Shown here one piece after another: positions 52,474 through 61,585 of a stretch of DNA of 64,000 bases. The position numbers and the translations under genes were made by a program. The DNA is from an uncultured Bacilli bacterium. GTDB taxonomy: Bacteria > Bacillota_I > Bacilli_A > RFN20 > CAG-826. The notes below the pieces were generated by a model. The model had not been told where the DNA came from. It saw nothing but the letters and a program-made list of their open reading frames with translations, and searched no databases. Where the stretch lies: positions 1-64,000 of the forward strand of contig CAKPBC010000003.1 in the NCBI GenBank assembly GCA_934140155.1. Direction: 5' to 3'. Positions within the stretch are counted from its first letter, which is position 1. The number at the start of each line of letters is the position of its first letter.

Positions 52474-54420
52474 ATGTTTGGTGCTATTATTGGTTTAATA
52501 ATAGGAACGCTAACTTCAAAAAACATTTTCTTTATTTTCTTTTTAGTATTTCCATTTATTCGATGGCATAAAGATTTCCATAAATTATTGATTGTTTTAC
52601 TATTTTTTACTTATGGACTTCTTACTTGCTTGTTAGCAAAAGTAAATACTTTTTCTAGCAATACATATTTATTAGTAATAGAAGCAAAAGAAAATTATGT
52701 TATTGCTAGGAACTTATTTTCTAAGTGTTATATATTGGTCAAAGGAAATGATTTAGAAATCGGTGATATTATAAAAGTGGATGGCATGGTTAAAGAGTTA
52801 GATATTCACGCTATTGAATCACATTTTGATTTTAAAAATTATTTAAATAATAATGGAATATATTATGAGTTTTCAGTTGGAAAAATGGAAAAGATTTTAT
52901 CTTTATTTTTTCCAATAAAGAAGATAGCAATATTTTTAACTAATAAATATGATGAATTAACTAGTGAATTAGCAAAATCACTAGTGTTTGGATATAGTTC
53001 AAAAATCATTAATAATTTATTTTCTAATAATTCATTTCGCTATATGTTAACATTAAATTCTTCCATTCTTGCTTTTGAAATGTATTTAATAGCAAATTTA
53101 TTTAAAAAAACTAAACCAAAAGCAATCAAAATAGTAATATGCATTATTGGATCATTGTTAATTATATTGTTATTTTTTAAAAAGTCATTATTAAAATTTT
53201 TGCTATTTATGATAGCTAAAAAGTTAAGAAAAGAAAAACAATTATCACTAATTAAATTATCGGAATTGATTTTGCTTATTTACTTGATTATATCGCCATT
53301 TAATTTTTATTCTTATGGAATATGGTATTCGTTAATAATTATTAATTATTTTAATTTATGTCTAAAAAAAGTAAAAAATAAGGCAATTTATATAGGAATA
53401 TTACTGATAATTTTAAACTATGTTTTTAATGGATATATTCCGATTACTTTATCAATAATGCGAATCGTTTTGCAGCCTATAATTTTAATATATGAACTTA
53501 TTTTAATGCTATTAATGTTTATGCCAATCCATATTAATTTAGCAACATATAGCAAGGGCGTTATTTGGCTATTAAATATTGCTAAAAATTTTGATTTTTC
53601 TTTTTATCCAATTGATTCTTTGGTATTAAAAATAGTAATAATAGCCATGTATATAATGTTTTTATATTTCGTTAATATTAAATATAATAAATTTAGCAAA
53701 AATATCTTTTTAATTATGTCCTTAACTTTAACAATATTTTCTTTACCGATTAATAATTACATTTATGATTATTTATACGCAATCGATGTTGGACAAGGTG
53801 ATTGTTCTTTAATAGTACATAAAAATAAGACAATATTAATTGATACCGGTGGTCTTACTTATGAAGATATTGCTGTTACAACATTAGTACCATTTTTTAA
53901 AAAAGTACATGTAAATAAAATAGATTATGTAATATGTTCACATAGTGACCATGATCATATTGGAGCTTTAGATTCTTTAAAACAGCTAATGAAAGTAAAA
54001 AATATAATTAATGAACGAAGTCAATTCCCATTAAATGTTAATGGTTTAATATTTGAAAATTTAAACAATTATGATTATAAAAATGAAAATGACTCATCGC
54101 TTGTTAATAAATTTACTTTTGTTGGTTTGACTTTTTTATATATGGGAGATGCATCAACTACCATTGAAAAGAAAATAGTTAATGATTATGATTTAAAAGA
54201 TGTTGATATTATCAAACTTGGACATCATGGGTCAAGCACAAGTACAAGCGAAGAATTTTTAGATGCCACAACACCAAAAGAGGTAATAATATCATTGGGT
54301 CATAATAACTATTATGGATTTCCGAATAAAGTTGTTTTAGAGCGACTTAATAAAAGAAATATAAAAATCCGAAGAAGTGATATTGAAGGAACAATTATAT
54401 ACAAAAAACTTATTTTTTAA
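52474..54420 (+). CDS. comEC: Competence protein ComEC, DNA uptake channel
   Basis: ComEC forms the channel for single-stranded DNA entry. The 648-residue product has an N-terminal membrane pair and OB-like DUF4131 region, a set of membrane helices (about 190-420) and a C-terminal metallo-beta-lactamase domain with DVGQGDCSLIV, LIDTGG, CSHSDHDHIGAL and GHHGSSTS, so the nuclease metal site looks complete. It is shorter than Bacillus ComEC (about 775). No comGA/comFA genes are in this window. Confidence 0.93.
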   Translation: MFGAIIGLIIGTLTSKNIFFIFFLVFPFIRWHKDFHKLLIVLLFFTYGLLTCLLAKVNTFSSNTYLLVIEAKENYVIARNLFSKCYILVKGNDLEIGDIIKVDGMVKELDIHAIESHFDFKNYLNNNGIYYEFSVGKMEKILSLFFPIKKIAIFLTNKYDELTSELAKSLVFGYSSKIINNLFSNNSFRYMLTLNSSILAFEMYLIANLFKKTKPKAIKIVICIIGSLLIILLFFKKSLLKFLLFMIAKKLRKEKQLSLIKLSELILLIYLIISPFNFYSYGIWYSLIIINYFNLCLKKVKNKAIYIGILLIILNYVFNGYIPITLSIMRIVLQPIILIYELILMLLMFMPIHINLATYSKGVIWLLNIAKNFDFSFYPIDSLVLKIVIIAMYIMFLYFVNIKYNKFSKNIFLIMSLTLTIFSLPINNYIYDYLYAIDVGQGDCSLIVHKNKTILIDTGGLTYEDIAVTTLVPFFKKVHVNKIDYVICSHSDHDHIGALDSLKQLMKVKNIINERSQFPLNVNGLIFENLNNYDYKNENDSSLVNKFTFVGLTFLYMGDASTTIEKKIVNDYDLKDVDIIKLGHHGSSTSTSEEFLDATTPKEVIISLGHNNYYGFPNKVVLERLNKRNIKIRRSDIEGTIIYKKLIF

Positions 54421-54452
54421 TGTATAATAATTTATAAGCGAGGTGTTCATCA

Positions 54453-55424
54453 ATGGTTATTATTTTATTTGGTGTACAAGATTTAATGCTTAAATCAACT
54501 TTAAAGAAGGTTACTAATGAACAAATTAAAGAAATTAATGAGTTTAATTTTGTTACGTACAATGCTTTAGAGTGCGAAATATTAGATGTAATGTATGAAG
54601 CAACTTTAATGCCTTTAGGTGAAGATAAAAGAGTAATTGTTGTCGAAAATGCTAGCTTTTTAAGTGCTGAAAAAGTAAAAAAGAATACCTTAAGTAAAGA
54701 ACAAGAAAAAGCAATAATTGATTATATTAAAATACCTAATGATGCGACTGAATTGATTTTTATAGTTCATAATGAAAAAATTGATGATAAAAGTCCAATT
54801 GTTAAACTTGTAAAAGAAAAAGGACGTATTATTGAAGCAATGAATCCAAGTGATAAAGATTGGATTAAGTATGCCGAAAAATTATTTTCAAATTACGGAA
54901 TTACTGCTTCATTTAACGTTATTGATGAATTCACTAAAAGAACAAATAAAGACGCTATGCTTATGAACAACGAGGTTAAAAAACTAGCACTTTATAGTAA
55001 TAACATTACAATGTCTGATTTGGATTTGCTAGTAGCCCGTCCATTAGAAGATAAAATATTAAACTTATGCACATTAATTGTTACTAATAAAAAGAAAGAA
55101 GCAATAAGTTTATATCGTGATTTGTTAGTCAAAAATGAAGAACCAGTAGCGATGATTTCTTTAATTGCCACACAATTAAGATTGTTTGTTGATGTTTTTA
55201 CATTAAATGATGCTGGATTATCGCAAGGAGAAATTGCAAAGGAATTAAATATACATCCATATCGTATTAAACTTGCTATTGATAATCGTCGTTATATTCG
55301 TTTAAGTTCATTAAAGAATGAAATTGAGAATCTTTATCAATTGGATTACGATATTAAAAGTGGTAAAGTTGATCGTTTTTATGGACTTGAGATGTTTATT
55401 TTAAATTTTAATAAAATAGATTAA
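54453..55424 (+). CDS. holA: DNA polymerase III delta subunit
   Basis: The delta subunit opens the sliding clamp in the clamp loader. The 323-residue product fits the family length and plan: an N-terminal AAA-like fold without a Walker A motif (VIILFGVQDLMLKSTLKK), the KDWIKYAEKLFSNYGI segment and a C-terminal helical collar (LYQLDYDIKSGKVDRFYGLEMFIL). It follows comEC by 32 nt and precedes the convergent rpsT, as in Bacillus. Confidence 0.92.
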   Translation: MVIILFGVQDLMLKSTLKKVTNEQIKEINEFNFVTYNALECEILDVMYEATLMPLGEDKRVIVVENASFLSAEKVKKNTLSKEQEKAIIDYIKIPNDATELIFIVHNEKIDDKSPIVKLVKEKGRIIEAMNPSDKDWIKYAEKLFSNYGITASFNVIDEFTKRTNKDAMLMNNEVKKLALYSNNITMSDLDLLVARPLEDKILNLCTLIVTNKKKEAISLYRDLLVKNEEPVAMISLIATQLRLFVDVFTLNDAGLSQGEIAKELNIHPYRIKLAIDNRRYIRLSSLKNEIENLYQLDYDIKSGKVDRFYGLEMFILNFNKID

Positions 55425-55442
55425 TCAATTGAGCATAAAAAA

Positions 55443-55461
55443 GCCCCGCAATTTGCAGGGC
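55443..55461. terminator. Bidirectional terminator between holA and rpsT
   Basis: GCCC/GGGC and GCA/TGC pairs (55443-55461, one mismatch) form a hairpin flanked by T-runs, stronger on the minus strand, where it ends rpsT. Confidence 0.75.
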
Positions 55462-55482
55462 AATTTTTATTTTTAATACAAC

Positions 55483-55749
55483 TTAAGCTTTTAAACTATT
55501 GACTAAGGCTTGAAGATGGCTCTTTTGTCTAGCAGCGGTATTTTTACTTTGAACACCTTTTGATACTGATTTATCAATTTTAGCAACAGCTACTTTAAGT
55601 GCAGCTTCAGCTTTTTCTAAATCTTTTGCTTCAACAGCTAAACGAACTTTTTTCATTTCTGTTTTTACTGCAGTTTTAACACTTACATTGTTGGAGCGAC
55701 CCTTTTCGTTAGTTCTAATTCTTTTTACTTGTGATTTAATATTTGCCAT
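55483..55749 (-). CDS. rpsT: 30S ribosomal protein S20
   Basis: S20 is a helical primary 16S rRNA binder. The 88-residue product has the typical MANIKSQVKRIRTNEKGR start and the KGVQSKNTAARQKSHLQALV C-terminal helix. The ATG at 55749 follows GAGGTGA; an in-frame upstream extension is not supported. It is divergent from gpr, the same arrangement as in Bacillus. Confidence 0.96.
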   Translation of the reverse strand: MANIKSQVKRIRTNEKGRSNNVSVKTAVKTEMKKVRLAVEAKDLEKAEAALKVAVAKIDKSVSKGVQSKNTAARQKSHLQALVNSLKA

Positions 55750-55869
55750 AATTTCACCTCGTTTCAAAACACGAAAAAAGTTTACCATAATATGAGATTA
55801 TATTCAATAGTTTTGACCATTTTTTCATTAAATAAGTGAAAATGATAAATAATAATTTTAGGTGATAAA

Positions 55870-56739
55870 ATGCGTATAACTGATTTATATTTGAATGATT
55901 TTGCTGATGAACAAATAGGTAAAAAAATTGGTAAAAACTATGTAATTAAAAATATTAAAGAAGAGTATTCTAAAATAACAATGATTGAAATTAAAAATAG
56001 CAATAATGAATTTCATAAAGAAAAAGGAAATTATATTACAATAGCGTGTCTTTATGATCATGATAATGAAAAAACAATTGCTAAATATTTATTAAAAATA
56101 TTAAAGAAAAATAATTTTAATAAAAACTCGCATGTTCTAATTGTAGGATTAGGAAATGATTCATATTTATCCGATGCATTAGGACCAAAAGTAATAAAAA
56201 AAGTACAAGTAACATCTCATTTATCTTTTAATAGATTGAATTTAGTGGAAGTGTCATGCTTTGTTCCTGGTGTTATGGCAGTTACGGGATTAGAGTCTTC
56301 CGAAATGGTTAAAAGTTTAGTTAAAGAATTTGCTATTGATCTTGTAATTGTTGTTGATTCATTAGCAACAAGAGATATCACTAGACTATATAAAACTTAT
56401 CAAATTACTGATACAGGAATAAGTCCAGGAAGTGGTATTAATAATAATCGTTTGTCATTAAATAAGAAGACACTAAAAGTACCTGTTATTGCTATCGGAG
56501 TTGCAACAGTCGTCGACACTATTTCTTTAATAATAAATACCTTAGAACAAGTGGATAAAGATTATATTCATAAACTAAATATAAACAAACTTTATAATAC
56601 GCTATATCGTAAAGATACTAATTTCATTCTAACAAGCAAAGAAATTGATAGTCTTATTGATATTATTGCCAGTAATATTAGTAGTGCAATTAACTACGCT
56701 CTTAATCCTAAACTTTCAATAAACGACAAAGTCCGCTAA
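55870..56739 (+). CDS. gpr: Gpr-like germination protease (A25 family)
   Basis: Gpr degrades small acid-soluble spore proteins during germination. The 289-residue product carries the main family blocks: VGLGNDSYLSDALGPKV, VPGVMAVTGLESSEM, VVDSLATRD with a catalytic Asp, ITDTGISPGSGI and PVIAIGVATVVD. It is shorter than Bacillus Gpr (about 370), mostly near the ends, and the N-terminal propeptide cleavage motif is not clear. Position between rpsT and the next gene matches Bacillus. It implies spore formation or recent ancestry of it. Confidence 0.85.
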   Translation: MRITDLYLNDFADEQIGKKIGKNYVIKNIKEEYSKITMIEIKNSNNEFHKEKGNYITIACLYDHDNEKTIAKYLLKILKKNNFNKNSHVLIVGLGNDSYLSDALGPKVIKKVQVTSHLSFNRLNLVEVSCFVPGVMAVTGLESSEMVKSLVKEFAIDLVIVVDSLATRDITRLYKTYQITDTGISPGSGINNNRLSLNKKTLKVPVIAIGVATVVDTISLIINTLEQVDKDYIHKLNINKLYNTLYRKDTNFILTSKEIDSLIDIIASNISSAINYALNPKLSINDKVR

Positions 56740-56770
56740 AAAGAAGTGATATTTTATTGGTGGTGATAAT

Positions 56771-57082
56771 ATGAAAAACTTTTTTAAATCTGTTTTAATA
56801 TTCTTATTAGGATTTGTAGTAATAAGTTCAATAGCTATAAAAAATCCAACAAATGGTAGCAATGAAAATATACAACTAAATTCTACTATTGCTTCATTTG
56901 AAGAAGATATCAAAAATGGTAGTGTGGTAGAAGATGGAGTATTAGATGATACAAAAATCGAAGAAAATGAAACAAATAACGCTATGGCAAATATATTCCA
57001 AAAAATAGGAAATGGAGTTACTAAAGGTGTCGGAGCGGTTTTAAGATTTTTCTCGTCTTTGATTTCAAAATTTATCGGTTAA
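56771..57082 (+). CDS. Small membrane-anchored protein of unknown function
   Basis: A 103-residue protein with one N-terminal membrane helix (residues about 5-23), an acidic, Asn-rich middle and a C-terminal segment NIFQKIGNGVTKGVGAVLRF that reads as an amphipathic or hydrophobic helix. No family is recognised. In Bacillus spoIIP follows gpr; this protein is much too small and unlike SpoIIP. GGTGGTGAT precedes the ATG. Possibly co-transcribed with gpr (31-bp gap). Confidence 0.6.
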   Translation: MKNFFKSVLIFLLGFVVISSIAIKNPTNGSNENIQLNSTIASFEEDIKNGSVVEDGVLDDTKIEENETNNAMANIFQKIGNGVTKGVGAVLRFFSSLISKFIG

Positions 57083-57131
57083 ATTATTTGCTTATGCCAT
57101 AAAAAATGCTAAACTACTTGTGGTGATTTGA

Positions 57132-58070
57132 ATGAATAAAAAAGACTATCGCATTGTATTTATGGGTACGCCTGACATTGCTAAAGATGTATTAGAAGCA
57201 TTAATAAATGATGGCTATAACATTGTTGGTGTTGTGGCTCAACCTGATAAACCAGTTGGAAGAAAAAAAATTTTACAAGAAGTGCCTACAAAAGTAATGG
57301 CTAATATTCATAATATTCCAGTTTTTCAACCTGTAAAAATTAAATTAGATTATGAATTTATGAAAGAATTAAAACCAGATGTTATTATTACACTTGCTTA
57401 TGGTCAAATTGTGCCACAAGGCTTATTAGATATTCCTACAATTGGAGCAATTAATTTGCATGGATCCTTACTTCCTAAATATCGTGGTGCAGCACCTATG
57501 CAATACGCTTTAATTAATGGCGATAAAGTAACTGGTATGACTTTAATGCAAATGATTGATAAAATGGATGCTGGTGTAATGTATATGAAAAAAGAAGTTG
57601 AGATATCAAACGATGATACTTTGTCAACATTAACTAAAAAGATGACTACTGCAGCGATTGATTTAATTTTAGAAGCATTACCATTATATATCGAAAATAA
57701 ATTACCAGGTGAAGAACAAGATGAAAGCTTAGTAAGTTTTTGTCCGACTATAAAAAAAGAACAAGAGCATTTAGATTTGACTTTGTCAGCTCAAACTATT
57801 GTTAACTGGGTAAGAGCGTTAAATGATCATCCAGGAGCGTATTTACTTATGGATGATACAAAACTAAAAATTTGGAAAGCAAAAGTAGTTAATAACAATG
57901 TAAAAGCTCAAGTTGGAGAAATTGTTGAAGCAAGTAAAAAAGGATTAATTATGCAAGCAATAGATGGACAAATTGCTTTACTTGAACTTCAAAAAGAAGG
58001 AAAAAATAAAATGGACTATTTATCTTTCTTAAATGGCAATCAAGGATTAGTGGGAAAAATACTTAAATAA
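57132..58070 (+). CDS. fmt: Methionyl-tRNA formyltransferase
   Basis: Fmt formylates Met-tRNA for initiation. The 312-residue product has family length and motifs: VFMGTPDIA at the start, the formyl-binding ITLAYGQIVPQGLLD and the catalytic NLHGSLLPKYRGAAP (Asn, His) near residue 110, followed by the C-terminal OB-like domain. It is separate from def and rsmB, which neighbour it in Bacillus near priA. A GGTGAT site precedes the ATG. Confidence 0.95.
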   Translation: MNKKDYRIVFMGTPDIAKDVLEALINDGYNIVGVVAQPDKPVGRKKILQEVPTKVMANIHNIPVFQPVKIKLDYEFMKELKPDVIITLAYGQIVPQGLLDIPTIGAINLHGSLLPKYRGAAPMQYALINGDKVTGMTLMQMIDKMDAGVMYMKKEVEISNDDTLSTLTKKMTTAAIDLILEALPLYIENKLPGEEQDESLVSFCPTIKKEQEHLDLTLSAQTIVNWVRALNDHPGAYLLMDDTKLKIWKAKVVNNNVKAQVGEIVEASKKGLIMQAIDGQIALLELQKEGKNKMDYLSFLNGNQGLVGKILK

Positions 58071-58236
58071 TGGGCTAAAAAGCCCAAATATTGGGTAAAA
58101 ACACATTTTTCAATAAATTGGGCGATAACCGCCCACATAATTATTTGAAAACATAAGATATAGTGTCGATAGGTTAATCGACTTCCCCCTACTAGCAACT
58201 CTCACCTATAAAATAAGGCCAATCGGCCTTATTTTT
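58071..58236 (+). ncRNA. Hairpin-rich region after fmt ending in a terminator; candidate structured RNA
   Basis: Four perfect hairpins lie in 166 bases: 58071-58076 with 58081-58086, 58119-58124 with 58130-58135, 58165-58170 with 58177-58182, and the terminator stem 58211-58220 with 58225-58234 plus T-run. Bases 58169-58174 can also pair with 58204-58209, an alternative to the third hairpin. No protein frame covers it. It may be the fmt 3' end plus a small RNA. No known riboswitch class is recognised. Confidence 0.4.
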
Positions 58237-58237
58237 C

Positions 58238-58266
58238 TTGATAATCGTATTATTTTATACTAAAGT
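58238..58266 (+). promoter_or_regulatory. Promoter of the nuclease-helicase gene
   Basis: TTGATA (58238-58243), a 17-bp spacer and TAAAGT (58261-58266), directly after the terminator. Confidence 0.45.
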
Positions 58267-58290
58267 ATTAAAATAAAGGAGCAAAAAATC

Positions 58291-60633
58291 GTGGAAAAGA
58301 AATTAGATTTATCAGTACATCAATTAGTGGACTTTTTGCTTCGAAAAGGTGACATTGATAACCGTATTTATAATAAAACTTCCATGAGTGAAGGAACACG
58401 TTTACATGCTTCTTATCAACGTCGTCAAAGTAATGAATATATGCCGGAATATTTTTTAACACATACTTTTGAAGTTGATGGTTTTTCGGTTACTTTAAGT
58501 GGACGCGCGGATGGAATTATTGAACGCCCGTTTTTTGCTATTATTGATGAAATTAAAACAAGTGTTATTGATAATGAAGAATTTTTCAATTCACAAAAAG
58601 AATGGCATTTAGGACAAGCAAAAGTATATGCTCTTATTTACGCGTTGGATAATGATTATAAAAATATGGGTGTACGTTTAACATACATCAATCAATTAAA
58701 CGACAAGCAACTCATTAAAGAGTTTAAATATAGCGTAGAAGAGCTAAATGAATATGTTATTTCTTTGATTAAGGAATATTTAGATTTTTATCAAACAATA
58801 TTTCGTTTAAAAGAAGAGCGAAATATAACGGCAAAGACATTGGAATTCCCGTTTCCTAACTTTCGTAAAGGTCAAAGAGAATTAGCAAAATACACTTATT
58901 CAACATTAAATAAAGGCGAAATTTTATTTGTTGAGGCTCCAACTGGAATTGGAAAAACGATGTCGACTTTATATCCCGCTATTAAAACATTTGCCAATGA
59001 AGAAAATGACAAAATATTTTATTTAACCGCGAAAAATAGCGGAATTGAGTCATCATTTTCAGCTGCTAAATTATTGTTAAATAAAGGACTAAAAGCGAAA
59101 ATTATTCAAATAACAGCCAAAGAAAAAATATGTGCATGTGTAGGAAGAAACTGTAATCCTGATGATTGCCCTTATGCTAAAGGATATTATGAAAAGCTTC
59201 GTAAAGTGTTAACTGATGCTTTAAATAGTGATACTCCTTATTCCAAAAATGAAGTATTAAATATTGCTTTAGATCATGCTTTATGTCCATTTGAATTTCA
59301 ACTTGATTTATCTTTGTTTTGTGATGTGGTAATATGTGATTTTAATTATTTATTTGATCCACTTGTATATTTAAGAAGATATTTTGATAATCCAACAAAA
59401 AATATTGTTGGTTTAATTGATGAAGCCCATAATTTGGTGGAGCGTGGAAGAAGTATGTATACTACTGAACTAAATTATGATAATTTCAAGAAAGCAAAAA
59501 AAGCATTAGGAAAATATGAACATAAAAAACTAAAATCTAGTATGAATAAGCTACAAAAATTATTTAAAGAATACGAAATGGATTTTAATGATGGTTATAA
59601 TCTAAACGAAGACTTAGATATTGAATTAGTGAATGCTTTGAGTAATTTTCAAAAAGCAGCAACTGATTATATGAAAAGGGTGCCGCTTGAAACAAAACAA
59701 GAATTTACTGATTTCTTTTTTGAAGCCATAAGATTTATTAAAATAAGTGATTTCTTTAATGAAACATTCCGTATGTTAACTGTTAAAGATGATAAGCACT
59801 TAATAATTACAATAATCAACTTAGATCCATCAAAACTCTTAAAAGATTCTCTTGATTTGTTGCGAGGTGCGGTGCTATTTTCTGCGACACTTTCGCCATT
59901 AGATTATTATGTAAGAATGCTAGGCGGAAATGATGAATCACCAGTTTTAAAAATACCTTCACCATTTGAACGTGATAATTTGCTACTTATGATTGCCCCA
60001 TCTGTGGCTACAACATATAAAAAGCGTAATGAAACTATTGATGAAGTAGCAAGTTATATTAAAACTATGATTGATGCAAAAATGGGAAATTATTTTGTGT
60101 TTTTCCCATCTTATAAATATCTAAATAATGTTTTAAAGTGCTTTGATAATGTTAATTATGATATTCATGTTCAAACTAGTGAAATGAGCGAAATAGAAAA
60201 AGCACAATTTTTAGATAATTTTAAACCAAATCCCACCTCAACTCATGTCGCATTTGTAGTCTTAGGCGGTATATTTTCAGAAGGAATTGATTTATTAAAT
60301 GATCGCTTAATTGGCGCGGTTATTGTAGGAGTTGGACTTCCTCAAATTTCGTTTGAACGTGATTTAATTAAAGATTATTTTAATTCTGAAGAAGAAAATG
60401 GTTTTGAATTTGCTTATGTGAAGCCAGGTATGAACCGTGTTATTCAAGCTGTTGGTAGAGTAATTCGTTCAGAAAATGATGTTGGTGCTGTTTTATTAAT
60501 AGACAATCGTTATTTAGAATCAAGATATCGTGATTTATTCAAAAGTGAGTGGGATAATTATAAAGTAGTATTAAATACAACGGATGTTCAAGAGTCATTA
60601 AAAAGATTTTATGAAAGAAAAAATTACAAATAG
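58291..60633 (+). CDS. PD-(D/E)XK nuclease fused to a DinG/XPD-type helicase
   Basis: A 780-residue fusion starting with GTG after AAGGAG. Residues 1-180 resemble a Cas4/RecB-type PD-(D/E)XK nuclease: His39, Asp74 in GRADGII, Glu87-x-Lys89 in IDEIKTS and Q109xxxY113. The remainder is a superfamily 2 iron-sulfur helicase with Walker A APTGIGKT near 220, an Fe-S cysteine set (CACVGRNCNPDDC, about 275-290), the IDEAHN box near 380 and a C-terminal QAVGRVIRS motif. It probably unwinds and cleaves DNA in repair or recombination. It stands alone with its own promoter. An exact substrate cannot be given. Confidence 0.85.
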   Translation: MEKKLDLSVHQLVDFLLRKGDIDNRIYNKTSMSEGTRLHASYQRRQSNEYMPEYFLTHTFEVDGFSVTLSGRADGIIERPFFAIIDEIKTSVIDNEEFFNSQKEWHLGQAKVYALIYALDNDYKNMGVRLTYINQLNDKQLIKEFKYSVEELNEYVISLIKEYLDFYQTIFRLKEERNITAKTLEFPFPNFRKGQRELAKYTYSTLNKGEILFVEAPTGIGKTMSTLYPAIKTFANEENDKIFYLTAKNSGIESSFSAAKLLLNKGLKAKIIQITAKEKICACVGRNCNPDDCPYAKGYYEKLRKVLTDALNSDTPYSKNEVLNIALDHALCPFEFQLDLSLFCDVVICDFNYLFDPLVYLRRYFDNPTKNIVGLIDEAHNLVERGRSMYTTELNYDNFKKAKKALGKYEHKKLKSSMNKLQKLFKEYEMDFNDGYNLNEDLDIELVNALSNFQKAATDYMKRVPLETKQEFTDFFFEAIRFIKISDFFNETFRMLTVKDDKHLIITIINLDPSKLLKDSLDLLRGAVLFSATLSPLDYYVRMLGGNDESPVLKIPSPFERDNLLLMIAPSVATTYKKRNETIDEVASYIKTMIDAKMGNYFVFFPSYKYLNNVLKCFDNVNYDIHVQTSEMSEIEKAQFLDNFKPNPTSTHVAFVVLGGIFSEGIDLLNDRLIGAVIVGVGLPQISFERDLIKDYFNSEEENGFEFAYVKPGMNRVIQAVGRVIRSENDVGAVLLIDNRYLESRYRDLFKSEWDNYKVVLNTTDVQESLKRFYERKNYK

Positions 60634-60652
60634 TAATTGTAATTACTATTAA
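60624..60652 (+). promoter_or_regulatory. Promoter with a 22-bp perfect palindrome before the agmatinase operon
   Basis: TTACAA (60624-60629), a 17-bp spacer and TATTAA (60647-60652). A perfect inverted repeat (10-bp arms 60629-60638 and 60641-60650, 2-bp centre) fills the spacer. With only two bases between arms it is a poor RNA hairpin but a good DNA operator. It overlaps the stop codon of the helicase gene. Confidence 0.5.
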
Positions 60653-60684
60653 TAATGTATAAAATTGATTGCGGTGATGAAATT

Positions 60685-61578
60685 ATGAAAGATTATTTTC
60701 GAGATTTATTAGTTGAGAATATTGATGAAGCTAAAGTTATTCTTACAGGTGTGCCATTTGATAAAAATGCTTCAATTGGAAAAGGAGCATCAAAAGCTCC
60801 ACAAGTTATGCGTGAATTATCCGCCTCTGAGCCTGCTTTAAGCATGGATGGAGACGATATAAGTGCATGTAAAATATTTGATACTGGTGATGTTGCTTAT
60901 GAAGGTGAAGATGATGTTACATATTTTGCTAAAGTAAGTAAACATTTAGATGAAACACTTAATACAAATAAATTTAATTTAGTTGTTGGTGGTGATCATT
61001 CTATTGCAATAGCAAGTGAACTATCATTTTTAAATTATGCTAAGAAGCATAATAAAAAACCATTAATTATTCATATTGATGCCCATCCTGATATTTGTGA
61101 TGTATATGAAGGTAGCAAGTATTCTCATGCTTGCCCAATTAGAAGAGCAATTGATAATGGATATGATACTGAAGATATTATTCTTATTGGTATTAGAGGA
61201 TTTGAAAAGCAAGAAGTAGAATATTTTGCTCTTCATCCAGAAATAAAGATGTTTAATGCTAATTTTATTCATAATAATGGTATTGAACCAATATTTAAAT
61301 ATTTAAAAGAAAAAATTAATGATGAATATATGGTATATTTATCTTATGATATCGACGCAAATGACCCGAGTTTTGCTCCAGGAACTGGAACACCAGAAGC
61401 ATTTGGCGTTAATAGTTTAGATATTATGAAAATACTTTGTTTCATTGTTAGAAACTTTAACGTACCAATGATGGATATTGTGGAAATTGCTCCACCACTT
61501 GATGTAAATGATATTACCACTTGGTTAGGTATTAAAGATTTATATGAAGTATTTAAACAATTATTACTAAAGGAGTAA
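60685..61578 (+). CDS. speB: Agmatinase/arginase family ureohydrolase
   Basis: A 297-residue ureohydrolase, most like agmatinase, which splits agmatine to putrescine and urea. Metal-binding motifs are complete: VGGDHS, HIDAHPDI and YDIDANDP, with PGTGTPE after the last. The ATG at 60685 has GGTGAT upstream; an earlier in-frame ATG at 60655 has none and sits at the promoter. It is 7 nt from the SpeD-like gene. Agmatinase rather than arginase is suggested by the motif set and by the neighbour; residues alone do not prove the substrate. Confidence 0.87.
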   Translation: MKDYFRDLLVENIDEAKVILTGVPFDKNASIGKGASKAPQVMRELSASEPALSMDGDDISACKIFDTGDVAYEGEDDVTYFAKVSKHLDETLNTNKFNLVVGGDHSIAIASELSFLNYAKKHNKKPLIIHIDAHPDICDVYEGSKYSHACPIRRAIDNGYDTEDIILIGIRGFEKQEVEYFALHPEIKMFNANFIHNNGIEPIFKYLKEKINDEYMVYLSYDIDANDPSFAPGTGTPEAFGVNSLDIMKILCFIVRNFNVPMMDIVEIAPPLDVNDITTWLGIKDLYEVFKQLLLKE

Positions 61579-61585
61579 CAAAATT

